The notes below the pieces were generated by a model that worked only from the letters and a program-made list of their open reading frames with translations, was not told the DNA's origin and did not search any database. The position numbers and the translations under genes are program-made. This document shows positions 48,901 to 58,762 of a DNA stretch of 64,000 bases, piece after piece. Positions within the stretch are counted from its first letter, which is position 1; each line of letters begins with the position of its first letter. The stretch is taken from the NCBI RefSeq assembly GCF_000006565.2, contig NC_031479.1, positions 1,054,001 to 1,118,000 of the forward strand, written 5' to 3'. The stretch comes from Toxoplasma gondii ME49. Its lineage: Eukaryota; Apicomplexa; Conoidasida; Eucoccidiorida; Sarcocystidae.

Positions 48901-51265
48901 TTTCCTTTCCTCCGATGTGGTTTCCCTGTCCCGCCAGTGTGGCCGGGGCGTCTTTTTCTGTCCGTTTTGTTCGTGGCGGCGTTTCCGTTGTTCCGGCTTT
49001 GTACGTAGGATATGGTAACTTCTTTGTACCAATCTATATTGGTGGTTCGAAAGTTGTGCTTGTACACTGTTTCTGCTGTACGCTTAGGTGGCAGAGCACA
49101 TGATCATGCCTCCCCGAAATCGCGTGGCGAAGACAGAGCAGCTGTTAAGCCTCGTCTTCGGGCCACAGGGACATTCAGCCCCGAAGGTTCTCGATGCTTT
49201 TGGTGTAATATTGCAGCTTGAAGCAAAAACAGCACAGGGGAGGGTCCTGGAATCCCCTCTTATCAAATACCGCGAAGTACCAGGCGGAGGCCCTGGCAGG
49301 TCGTCGAAAACAGTTCGACCAGCTCAGGGCGACTGGAATTTGCGGGACGCGGCTTTCTGTCGTGGCACAGTATGCAAAGTCTGGGCATTGTATTCTTTCG
49401 TTGAGACGAGCCAAAATGTTATTGAGAACTTGGCAAGAGTCCTGAAGACGCAAGGCGCAAAATACGGCGTGAATTTGACCACTAAACCCGGACTGGGAGC
49501 TTACACGAGAAACGATCGGCGCCCCATGCTTGACCAGTTCGCCGCCTTTGTTGCACTCGCAAAAACCAAAGGGTGCGAACTCCTCTTCGTGATTTTGAAC
49601 GAACGGGTCTCCCTGGACATCTACCAAATTGTGAAGTCTTGCACGGACGTAAACTTCCCGTCACAGTGTTTAAACGGAAGACACAAATGTATCGACGCCA
49701 TCTTCCGTGGAGGTAAGCGAGAACACCTTCTATGGATGGAAAACATGTGCTAGAGACAGAAATAGTCACATCGTAGTCGACCGAACTTAAGAGCAGGATG
49801 AGGGCAAGAAGTCATCGGACGGGAACTGGAGAAGGATCAGTGGCAAGGCGGGAGAAGAACATTATGCTTCACCCCAAAGTTGCATGGGATGCACTTATAC
49901 CTCTGATCCATATAACTGAGCAAGCTGCTATGTCCGACTTCCTCAGTAGTCGCTGGACATGTGCCATTCCGTTCCCTCCCACTAATTCATCTGATGACAC
50001 ACTGGCCTACGGTTGTTCAATACATTCACTCGAGAAATGTCATTTTACAAGCGACCAGTTTCTCTTTCACATTACACCTGCTAGTCGTCACAAGTGCCTC
50101 GAGTTGCTTGACCACCGAACCTTCACCTGGATCTTGAAAGACTCGGGGAGCTCAGTCGAAAATCCGGTTTCCAGAGTATTGCTTGTGCGAGGAACTTCGT
50201 GCATCCAACTGGACGAACAAAAAACGGAACATGATAAAATGTGCGGGCGGTGCATTCACTGGATCTCTGCTGTATATGTGTCCTTGATTGTCCGTAATAG
50301 CAGACAATCCAAACCCGCAGTATTTCGCAAATGTTATGTCCAAAGTCAACATGAAGTTGCAAGGAGTGAATCAAACCCTCGAGGCGGATATAATAAAGCA
50401 AGAAATCGGAACGGACAAGAGCACATTGGTCTTGGCGGTAGAAACATCATTCTTTGCAAATCCGACTAAAACTTCTCCCCCGCCGACAGCGCCCATTGTG
50501 TGTGCGTGTACGGGAAACATGGACGATGATCTTGGCGCGTTCGGTCATGCTGTTTGCGTTGAATCGCGAAAGCATCCCATAGTGACTGATATTGGGAGTA
50601 TGTTTAAAACTATTCTCTCCTATCGAAAGACAACGAAAAACTGGCCGGCGCGAATCATCTACCTTCGATCTGCCACTACAGAAGCACACTTCCCTCTTGT
50701 ATTGGCCGGCGAAATCCGTGCGATCGAAGAATTATATGTTCGTGAAAACCGTTCAAAACCTCGAATCCTCGCCGTAGCAGTGCAAAGGCGACAGCAAACA
50801 CGTTTATTCCCTACGAAGGAGATGCAGGCTCAGGGAAACAATCTGCCACCAGGGTTCTTGCTTGCGAATAGTCTGCAACATCCAGGGCACTTCCGAAATT
50901 TCTTGTTGATCTCACACAAAGCACTCCAGGGAACAGCGCGCCCAACAAGGTATTACATTTTAAGAGACGATGCGAACCGCGACATGGAAAAAGTTGCCCA
51001 GCTGATGTACTCTCTGTGCCATGTGTACGGTCGCTGCCAGCGAGCGGTCTCCATTCCCGCTCCCCTGTACTACGCCGAGCTGCTGGCGGCAAGAGCTCAA
51101 AGCTACATGAAGGTTGGCATGCGTAGAGAAAGAAATATAGATATTGACGATCTTTCTCACCTCAGTGGCGAAGCTGGGGAAAAGATGCTGACTGAGACCC
51201 GACATTTTGCCGATGAGTATTTGAGAAGCACGGCAGCTAAGGTGACCCCGATGGTGTTCTGTTGA
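45919..51265 (+). CDS. AGO: Argonaute (RGG-type, substituted slicer site), 7 exons, 945 aa
   Basis: Small-RNA-guided silencing protein. Exons: 45919-46290, 46645-46848, 47321-47587, 47927-48184, 48640-48789, 49088-49712, 50304-51265; 2838 nt, all phases agree. Domains: Gly/Arg-rich RGG region (residues 1-60), N domain, linker L1 with WDGFSQ (193-281), PAZ (about 282-367), L2 with YLPVSIV (368-417), MID (about 490-640), PIWI (about 640-945). In MID the guide 5'-phosphate residues are kept: Y and K of DIYQIVK, Q of SQC, both K of MSKVNMK. In PIWI the usual D-E-D-H catalytic set reads E672, P717, S748 and E884. Family hallmarks QRRQQTRLF, QGTARPTRYYIL, SIPAPLYYAE and a terminal aromatic-Cys remain. 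RGG repeats suggest arginine methylation. In Toxoplasma a metazoan-like Argonaute with RGG repeats and weak slicing has been reported, which fits. Confidence 0.95.
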
Positions 51266-51701
51266 GACAGCATTGATGGTATTTTTGCAGGTGTGTGGTA
51301 ATATTCCAAGCTGCATACTATGACTCAGCGAAGCAGCCCAGGATTCTCCTGCTCCATGACCCCCGTCCTACAAGGTGCCAACATCTGACCTACGGAAGTG
51401 TCGAAGGGGTGTAGCGGTAAAACGTATCGCCCATGAGTTAACTTCTGCGTGTTCCCTCTGAGCTACTGGAATCGCGTCAGGAGTCCTTTGGTGCCTGGCT
51501 CGATTTCGACAGGTAACTCTGTGGCGCTATGATTCTACTTCCTTTTTATCTTCGTGTTCAGTTGTGCATCGGGAGTGAATGGCCACCTTGTATTGAAGGA
51601 AGCCGCGGCCAGTGCTATGTGCTGCTTGCCGTATTCCCGTATATGGATGCATTTGATATTTTGCGCAAGCGGCTTCGGGGGTACAGTTAATAATTTTTTT
51701 T

Positions 51702-51919
51702 AGCGTGAGAACAGGCTGGTGGTGGTCCGCAATAACGACGGGATGCTCGCTCAACATTTGGGTCCGGAGCAGTTTGGATGCACGGACTCACACGCTTTCC
51801 AGGCCCGGCTCTCGGCAAAGGTGTTCTTACGAAGTACACGAGGATCGAAGTCGACGAACAGAATAGAGTTTGTTTCCCTCTTGGACACTACAAGTGGTGA
51901 AAAAGGCATCCTAGCATAG
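51702..51919 (+). CDS. possible exon of an unrecognised gene
   Basis: Follows a strong acceptor (a T-run ending TTTTTTTTAG at 51701) and stays open to a TAG at 51917-51919, with peptide start RENRLVVVRNNDGM. A GT at 51819 could act as a donor. However, a second frame over the same bases also reads convincingly (VLTKYTRIEVDEQNRVCFPL), so the frame is not settled. No family recognised; it could belong to a separate small gene or an Argonaute 3' transcript. Confidence 0.25.
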
Positions 51920-52265
51920 CAGTATGACTCCGCGAATCGAAATACGAATTGAGATATGATGTGGACTCGCAAAATGAGAAAATATCGAAGTTAGCGAGCC
52001 CAATGCGACTCGGTGCGCGCGAGCACATTTCTGACAAGCTGCGATCGTCTCGGCCTCATTTTAATGTGCAGTGTTTCCTAGTAGCTATAATATGCTGTTC
52101 ACGAACCGTGGCGGTTGCGGTGGTACGGAAGAATACGGGTTGGCCGTACCACACTTCATCCAAGGTGTCGCACCTTTGCATGTGAATATACGTACCCCCA
52201 AAACTAGAAGATGTGTGCCAGTGTGTTAATGTTGACGTCGGGGTTCAGTGTTTGCATCAGCAACA

Positions 52266-52552
52266 CTCCTGTCAATGTTTGCGGTGTTAACGGCAGGACC
52301 ATGTCACCGACTTGTACTTGAACATTGTTGGATAGACCTGTGGCGGTTACTGTGCGGAGTATTTGTCTTGTGCCCTGCCGTTCCAATCAAAGCTCACCAA
52401 GCTCAGTACAGCAGCACATATCTACAAATAAAGGGAAGTCGAACTATCGGGGTGCATCACAGTGACCGCCACATTCAGCTCCAAAAGTGGTCAGGACCAA
52501 GTACTAATCGGTGGTGTGTTCCTACCGTGAACACCGCAAACACTGATAGAAG
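52266..52552. repeat. inverted pair of diverged, coding-like modules
   Basis: The reverse complement of 52266-52353 aligns with 52459-52552, about three-quarters identical with a single 6-nt gap. Shared blocks are ACAGT[AG]ACCGCCACA and AACACCGCAAACA[CT]TGA. Translated in the same register both give TVTAT near the start and LP then TPQTL near the end; the + strand copy has an in-frame TGA between these. An in-frame gap and preserved reading suggest both descend from coding DNA. Confidence 0.7.
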
Positions 52553-55500
52553 TGACCACTCGTACAATTACATCAACTGGCTTCGATAAGTTTTTACGTC
52601 TGAAGCATTGGATGGCGTGTATATCTCGAGGTTCGAAGCAGGCCACGGAAACGGTTTCCCGAAAAATAAGCTCTCCCTCAATGTGTGGGCAATACGTGAA
52701 GGTTTCATCTGTCTGTTCCGCACTCGAATTCTTACATGATGAACCGAAAGCAGTTGCCCGGGAACGGGGGGAGATATACTGGGGGCAACTCGTGACCGGT
52801 TGCACTCGGTTTCAGCCGAAACAACATCTGTGAAGAATGCTCGGGGCCGACAGTATACTGCGCGGGTCAAAATTGCTTACATAACCTAGAAGTATAAATG
52901 GCCGTGCCAGTCCAGGTCAATTTCACGTCACACGCATCCGATGTGTGAAGTTTTTTTTACCAGAGGTAATCATGTAACATGTGTGTGAAATAGGCGAGCA
53001 GCACCCCATTTGGCGACACTCTCCCGGCATTGGTCGTTGAGGTCAGCTCAAAAGTGGCACCCTAGCGTTTCTTTCCAAAAATAGTCACTGATGTGAGGTG
53101 TGGACACACAGCAGTTTACGGCTGAGTGGGTTTGCGAAAGGGCTCATGCGTATCTCAACTTCCAGCAACTGCATCCAAGACTTGCTGCCTTGAGTATGAA
53201 CAAGCAGAGCAAAAAATCGAGCATTAAGAAGGCGACCATAAACCTACCCTCGATGGTCAGCCTTATACCCAAAAGCCCAGTTTCCTCTGCTCACCCAGTG
53301 CCTTATCTTCGCATACGAAAAGACTTGTGCCTTCGTCCCGGGAATGATTCCATTGTAGACAAACTCAGTAGACATTGGTTGCAGGCAGCCCGTCCCGCTA
53401 TCAAACTCTCACGTCAAGAGAATACTACTATCCCGCATGTAAGTATCTACCGGCATTCATTCCCCCGCACCCAGGCTCATCAATTACGTGTTGCTCATTT
53501 AGGTATAAACGAAAGGAGGAATTTCCGTGCAGAGACGTGGCGGTGAAAGCACGCCTGCCACACAGTGCACTACCGAGAAATATTTCCACACTTTGAAATG
53601 CGTGCTCTCCAGGTAGACACGCTTGAACATCCGTCGTATTAAACGACTCTGAAACAAGCGCGCGCAAGACCTGGTCTGATTCGTCCACCGAAGCCTCGAA
53701 AAAAGACGTCAGCTGTTTATGAAGTGAATTCTGCTAGATGCATGCGGCTGGACTCTCGTCTGCCAGGAATTCACGTTCCACTACGAGCGGAAGTCAGCAT
53801 TCCCGAGAGCAGCACACGGCTAACACCTCCCCGAAAAGCCACAAAGGTTCTATTTTCAGCCGTTTAGCAGCACACATTTGTGTTGTTGACAGGTTCATAT
53901 CGAGTGGCCATTTCTTCGGATGGCTTCCAAGACGACTTAAGAAAAACACTTTATCCAAAAGAAATGGGCATGATATTAGACCCCTGCGCCTTTCTCTGTA
54001 GAGCAAAACGGGTCAATGTGATATCAAGAGCACATCAGAGGGCCCCTGAAACGTAAGATCTACTAAATCACAGCACTTTGGCGCTCATAAATGTCGAACG
54101 CAGACCAGATGCATTCGTCGTCAGACGAAGAAAAAACAGGATAGGGGATACACAACCGCTGACACCTTTTCACTAGAAGCTGGTAATAACTCCCAGATAC
54201 ACAGTAGCGAAACAGGCGCCCATCCAGAAAGCTTAGCAGGCACGGGTGAAGCTGACCCCAGAATGAGGGAGCTGATTGCCTCCTGCGCACTTGAATACAC
54301 CGAGGGCCAGCAGAAATGTTTCCGTCACCATACCTTCGCTCTGTCGCTGCTTGAATACCCGCACTAAAGAGCTAAAAATTTTTTGCCAAGTATGTTCAAT
54401 CGGAACGTGACTTCTGTTCTCGAGCATTGCTACGGCGAAAACTAGAAATTACATCGGAACGAACGCAAACGAAGAAATCACAGGGCAGCGCATGTTTCAC
54501 GCGATATCGCTGGCCAACTGTTCTATTCCTGTTGTTTTACAGTTGCCAGGCAAAAGAATCATCCGTCAATCTAAACACGACAAGGGTAGCTCCCCGTCGT
54601 ACGACCTATACAGAAGACACGAAAAAGAGAGATCCCACCTGTAGTTGCGAGTTGCGCCAAAAGGGTACACACGGGGGTCACGCGACGAGACAAACGACCC
54701 TCTGCCCATCTGGCCTGCATACAAGCTCATCTTCAAGTAAAACACAGAGGAGCCGCCTCTGGACAGAGGCGCTGTTGCCATACTTGTCTGGAATAGCGTA
54801 TCCTTGGATTCGAGCAAGAAAATACACGAAGACCCATCTTTTTAACTGTGGCCTTCAGAGTCCTCTTCCTCCAACAACTACTCACTGGCCATTGTCGCGC
54901 TCTGTCTGCGTTAGTGACCCATATTTCACCATTCCTCTCCATATTCTCCCCCAATCCCTTCACTGACTAATTCACCGGCAAATTCGGTTTTCTGCGATCC
55001 TCCTCGACTCCACTAGTATGCACGCAGAAACAAAGAGACAAACTGGAAGACACACAGGGACGCCTCCAAAGATCCCCTTTTCCACCTTCTGACAAACGCG
55101 TTGCGTGACAACACCTAAAACGCACCACGAACTGCCGCCGACTTGGAGGCAAACCTACAAAAAAACGACTCCCGTTCCGCCCAGAAAAGCTGCCTCTTCC
55201 ACGACCCTCCACTGTCTTCCTTCTCGCGAAGCAGAGTGGGAAAATCCACACTCTGAGTCTGCAAGATACCTTTCTTCCAACGACCCTTCACCGTCAACAA
55301 CCTATGGAACTCCACACACACAACTCGGTCACTCGTTCCACCGTCGTGACTTTCGAGACCACAGCTTCCTTCCTTCAAGCCAGAAAGACCACCCACATCT
55401 CGGAATACTGTCTCCTACAACTACACGGCTTCTACCGTTCTTCTACCACTCTCTTAAACCCACCTGCCACAACAACTCGTCAGAGTCTCCCCCTCCGCTT

Positions 55501-55822
55501 TAGTCCGCACTGGGAGATTTGTTTCTGAGGTTCACCCGTTTCACTCGGCGGCACCTTCCAATTCACTCGAACACCAAAACACGCAAAGAATATACACACA
55601 CACACTCCGATCTTGTGAGCGTGTTTCCGAACTGTTCTGGCTCGACCGACCACCCTCGCAGCCAGAAGGTCTCTGTTCTTCTGCCTCTCCGGCGACCCAC
55701 CGCGTCGGAACACAAATTCACGCTTCACCTGGAATGCCATTGTCTCACCCGCCGTTAAGACACGCGTCGCGTCCCACGTCGGTGTTCTCCGTTTCTGAAT
55801 TCCCCAGTTGAGTTTCCTGTGC

Positions 55823-58762
55823 CTAAGACTCTTCCTCGGCGCCCGCTTTCGAACCCTTCCCAATGTCTCTCGGGAGAGGGGCCTCTTCTTCCCGGTCCTC
55901 CACTCGCTGTTCCTCGGTGGTGCCGCCACTGGTGTCATCAGTCTCCGATCGCGTATCCTCCGGAGTGCTTTTCTCGAGCTTCTCGGCTTTCTTCGCGTTC
56001 AAGCCCACAGAGCCGTCGCCTTGGTCGCTCGGGCCGCCGTGGTCAGCCCCAGCTAGGTCCCGCCCCGGAACCCTATTGGTCTCTCCGTCCTCATCTTTGT
56101 CTCCTGCCTCGTCGTCGCTGTCATCGTCGGAAGCGAGTTCCTCTGTGTCTTTGTCCCCACCTGGGGCGGTCACGCCGGAACGCCCGAGCCGGCGCGCTGC
56201 GCCCTTCGCCTCAACGGGTCTTTGACTCAGACCGGAGGCGTCTTTGAGGGGAGCTTCTCCGAGCAATTCTGCGGCCTCCTTGTGCGTGCGAGAGTCTTGG
56301 TGGCGGCAAATCTTCTTGCGTAAACTGCGCATGTTGGTCACTCTCGAAGCCCCTGAAGGCTTCACGGCTCCGTCTGCCCAGTGGCTGACGATTTTCATGC
56401 CTCGCTTCCGCGCGCGGAGACCTCGGTCCTTCATCGCTCGACAGTACAGACAGCCGAGCATACCGCCACTCAAAAACAGCCACTTGTACTTCTCCGTGAA
56501 GTGGTCCTTCTGACCGACAGTCCAGCAGTCCGGCAGGGTGCCGTCATCGCGCGTCTCGAGATCGAGTTTCTGCTCGTCTCCCTCGCTTTCCAGGTCCTCA
56601 GAACGCATCGAGTACGCCACTTGCGCAAGCGCCCTTCTGTGAAACTCCCCTTCGTCGCCTTCGGTGTCGTGATTCGTTGAGCTGCCCGACGACCGGCCTG
56701 ACTTAGACACGAAGAACCCAGTGTCCGAGGCGCCTAGGTCCGCTCTTCGTGTCTGCTCACTGGTCTCCTTCAGCTTGCCCAACGGCCCCGGTCTGTCACG
56801 CAGGTCTTGGCGATCGCGGGAAGTCAAGAATAAGGAACTGGAGACGCTTTCTCCGAGGGGACTGCGTTGTCGCAGGCCGTCGTCGAGGCACCGGCCGCGT
56901 GGACAAGGAACCAAGCTCGGGTCGGCGCGCCCAGCGAAAGACAGAGATGGCAGGCCGTTGCCCAAACTCGAGTTCCTCCGACACGGAGACAGTCGATCTG
57001 CAGAGAGACCCGGCCGCAGGGATTGCTCCAGGCACAGCCTGTCGAATGCGCGCGCATGCATTCGACAGCCGAGACGTAAGTCGCCGTCCCCGTCGGGTTC
57101 GCCAACGCACCCGCATGCCGCGAGGCCCGAGTCTTCTTCTCGTCGGCGCTTTCCCTCTACTCTGCCGGCGACTTCACTCAGCAGCGCCCGGACGCGTCTC
57201 TCTTCTGCGTCCAAATAAGCCTTTCGCCGCTCGGAAGTCAGGCCCCTGGAAGCTTGCCAGTCTTGTTCTCCCAAGGCCGCTTCACCCATGGAACTGCGCA
57301 TCGTCGCTGGAAGCTCCACGCGTGGTCGCTTCTCCACCACTGCCGCATCGTCTCTTCCTCGGCGTTCTTCGTCGCTGTCGAGGTGTTCTGCCGGACTGCG
57401 ACTGTTCGTCGCACGCAACGGACTCCGAGACAGCATCAGGGCGAGACTGAGGCGCGCAGCCTTCTCCGAATCTCGCTCTCTTAGTCGCTCGAGACACTCA
57501 GCTGCCTCGCGAGTCGCAGCGCACTCCGCAGGCCCGTCTCGCGGACGGCATGGGTGGCAGAGACTTGCATCCACATCCTCGAACGGAGACACCGCCGCGC
57601 ATGCACGCCCCTCGCGAGTTGATCCCCCTGCCGCTCGCTCGAGGCGTCCGCGTTCCGGGCCGGTCTCCGGTCTCTGGTCCAGCACGAGCTTCCCAGTCGC
57701 GGTCTGCGAGAAGGCCCTCAGGGGCAGGAGCTCGTTCTCATCCGCAAGCGGTGCAGGCGAAACCCGCGGCTGACCGCGGCCTAGCGGCACCGTGCCTCGG
57801 GTGTCTCTACCCTCCACGGAGTAGCGGCGCAATGCCGAGGCCGCCTCGCCAAGAATGCGCTGTACAGACCGTTCCCAAGCGTCTTCCGCGAGCTCGTCTG
57901 AGGCGCCGGGGCGAGCTAGATCGTCGGAGCCGTGAGACCCTAGGGCCTCCTCGGTCTCCGCGCGGCGCTGGCCGCCGGAGACAAACTCTGAGCGGCGGGT
58001 GCTTCGCGCTCTGTCGCGGCGCGGGGGGCAGGAAGAAGAAGCGTACACTGCCTGTCGGTCCGAAGACCACGCCGCCTCCCAGGGGCTGTCCGAGTCGTCG
58101 GCAGACCCCCTGGAGACTGTCGAGAGAGCGCAGTTGCAAGCGTCGCTTGCACAGCGGCCGGTGTCTAACGGAGTTCCGGACGCACGCTGGGTGTCGCAGG
58201 ATCGATGCTCCAAGAAGCGGTTGCGGGGCGGGGAGAGGCACCTTTTGGGCAGGTGGAAAAAGTCGCTCGCTGTCGTGAGCAGGCGCTCGAGAACGCGGCT
58301 GTCGGTCGAAGATCGTAGCGAAGAGAAGTCGGGCAACCCCGCCAGATCGCACTTTCCGAGGCGCGGGTCGAACGCTGAGGAGCCTTCAGCCGGCGACATG
58401 GAGTCCGGAGAGACGCCGAGCAGGCGGGAGGAACCCGCGTACGTAGGCACCGTGTCTTGCTCCTCCCTCTGTGGACTCGGGCCAAGCGATTCCGCTGGAA
58501 CTGCACTCGACAGGCGGTGCCCACTCGCTTTGGGCGAGAAGCAAAATGGATCGGCGCCTCGGTCACTTGGCACTCGAGCGGGTTTGCTCGGCGTTCCCCA
58601 CTGAGGCAAGACCGCCTCGAAAGTCGGCAGCATGTCTTTCCAAGTGCTCGGAGGGGCAGGCGCAGCAGAGCTTTTCTCCACCTTGTCTTCGGGGGGTTTC
58701 CCGAAGGCTGTATCGGGGACGGGTCCTCTCGAGACGGGAGCGAAGGGCGCCGACCTGAACAT
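55823..58762 (-). CDS. intronless 979-aa protein with one TTF/BED-like zinc finger
   Basis: A single open frame of 979 codons; the ATG at 58762 has A at -3 and an in-frame stop (TGA) lies 30 nt upstream. Residues 1-700 are Ser/Arg/Glu-rich and probably disordered. Near the C-terminus W762, C771-x2-C774, then H821-x5-H827 (in ICRHQDSRTHKEA) form the pattern of TTF/BED-type zinc fingers (W...CxxC...HxxxxH) seen at the N-terminus of hAT transposases and host proteins derived from them. Two basic stretches around residues 779-815 could contact nucleic acid. The last 120 residues are strongly acidic (DDDSDDEAGDKDEDGE). No transposase catalytic core is present. A nuclear DNA-binding or chromatin role is a guess; the finger is the only functional clue. 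An ATG at 58987 in another frame could be an upstream ORF. Confidence 0.75.
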   Translation of the reverse strand: MFRSAPFAPVSRGPVPDTAFGKPPEDKVEKSSAAPAPPSTWKDMLPTFEAVLPQWGTPSKPARVPSDRGADPFCFSPKASGHRLSSAVPAESLGPSPQREEQDTVPTYAGSSRLLGVSPDSMSPAEGSSAFDPRLGKCDLAGLPDFSSLRSSTDSRVLERLLTTASDFFHLPKRCLSPPRNRFLEHRSCDTQRASGTPLDTGRCASDACNCALSTVSRGSADDSDSPWEAAWSSDRQAVYASSSCPPRRDRARSTRRSEFVSGGQRRAETEEALGSHGSDDLARPGASDELAEDAWERSVQRILGEAASALRRYSVEGRDTRGTVPLGRGQPRVSPAPLADENELLPLRAFSQTATGKLVLDQRPETGPERGRLERAAGGSTREGRACAAVSPFEDVDASLCHPCRPRDGPAECAATREAAECLERLRERDSEKAARLSLALMLSRSPLRATNSRSPAEHLDSDEERRGRDDAAVVEKRPRVELPATMRSSMGEAALGEQDWQASRGLTSERRKAYLDAEERRVRALLSEVAGRVEGKRRREEDSGLAACGCVGEPDGDGDLRLGCRMHARAFDRLCLEQSLRPGLSADRLSPCRRNSSLGNGLPSLSFAGRADPSLVPCPRGRCLDDGLRQRSPLGESVSSSLFLTSRDRQDLRDRPGPLGKLKETSEQTRRADLGASDTGFFVSKSGRSSGSSTNHDTEGDEGEFHRRALAQVAYSMRSEDLESEGDEQKLDLETRDDGTLPDCWTVGQKDHFTEKYKWLFLSGGMLGCLYCRAMKDRGLRARKRGMKIVSHWADGAVKPSGASRVTNMRSLRKKICRHQDSRTHKEAAELLGEAPLKDASGLSQRPVEAKGAARRLGRSGVTAPGGDKDTEELASDDDSDDEAGDKDEDGETNRVPGRDLAGADHGGPSDQGDGSVGLNAKKAEKLEKSTPEDTRSETDDTSGGTTEEQRVEDREEEAPLPRDIGKGSKAGAEEES

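Larger units (their letters stand above)
51266..55822. other. gene-poor region downstream of Argonaute with coding-like fragments
   Basis: No gene can be named. The Argonaute 3' UTR and the 3' UTR of the zinc-finger gene (stop at 55823, - strand) must lie here. Exon-like material appears at 51702-51919, and an inverted pair of related modules at 52266-52353 and 52459-52552. Open frames at 53100-53546 and 54427-54966 (+) show no domain. Base composition is more AT-rich than in the 0-43 kb part until about 54.5 kb. Confidence 0.5.

Noticed and set aside
51390..51480. tRNA-like sequence after the Argonaute stop
   Set aside because: No B-box (GGTTCGANTCC) and no acceptor-stem pairing could be found.
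43900..54500. nuclear copies of mitochondrial DNA
   Set aside because: Such insertions are common in Toxoplasma, but I could not recognise cox1, cox3 or cob peptides; a nucleotide search against the mitochondrial genome would settle it.
54427..54966. 179-codon + strand open frame
   Set aside because: Composition looks non-coding (Thr/Ser/Pro mixture), no motif and no supportive borders.
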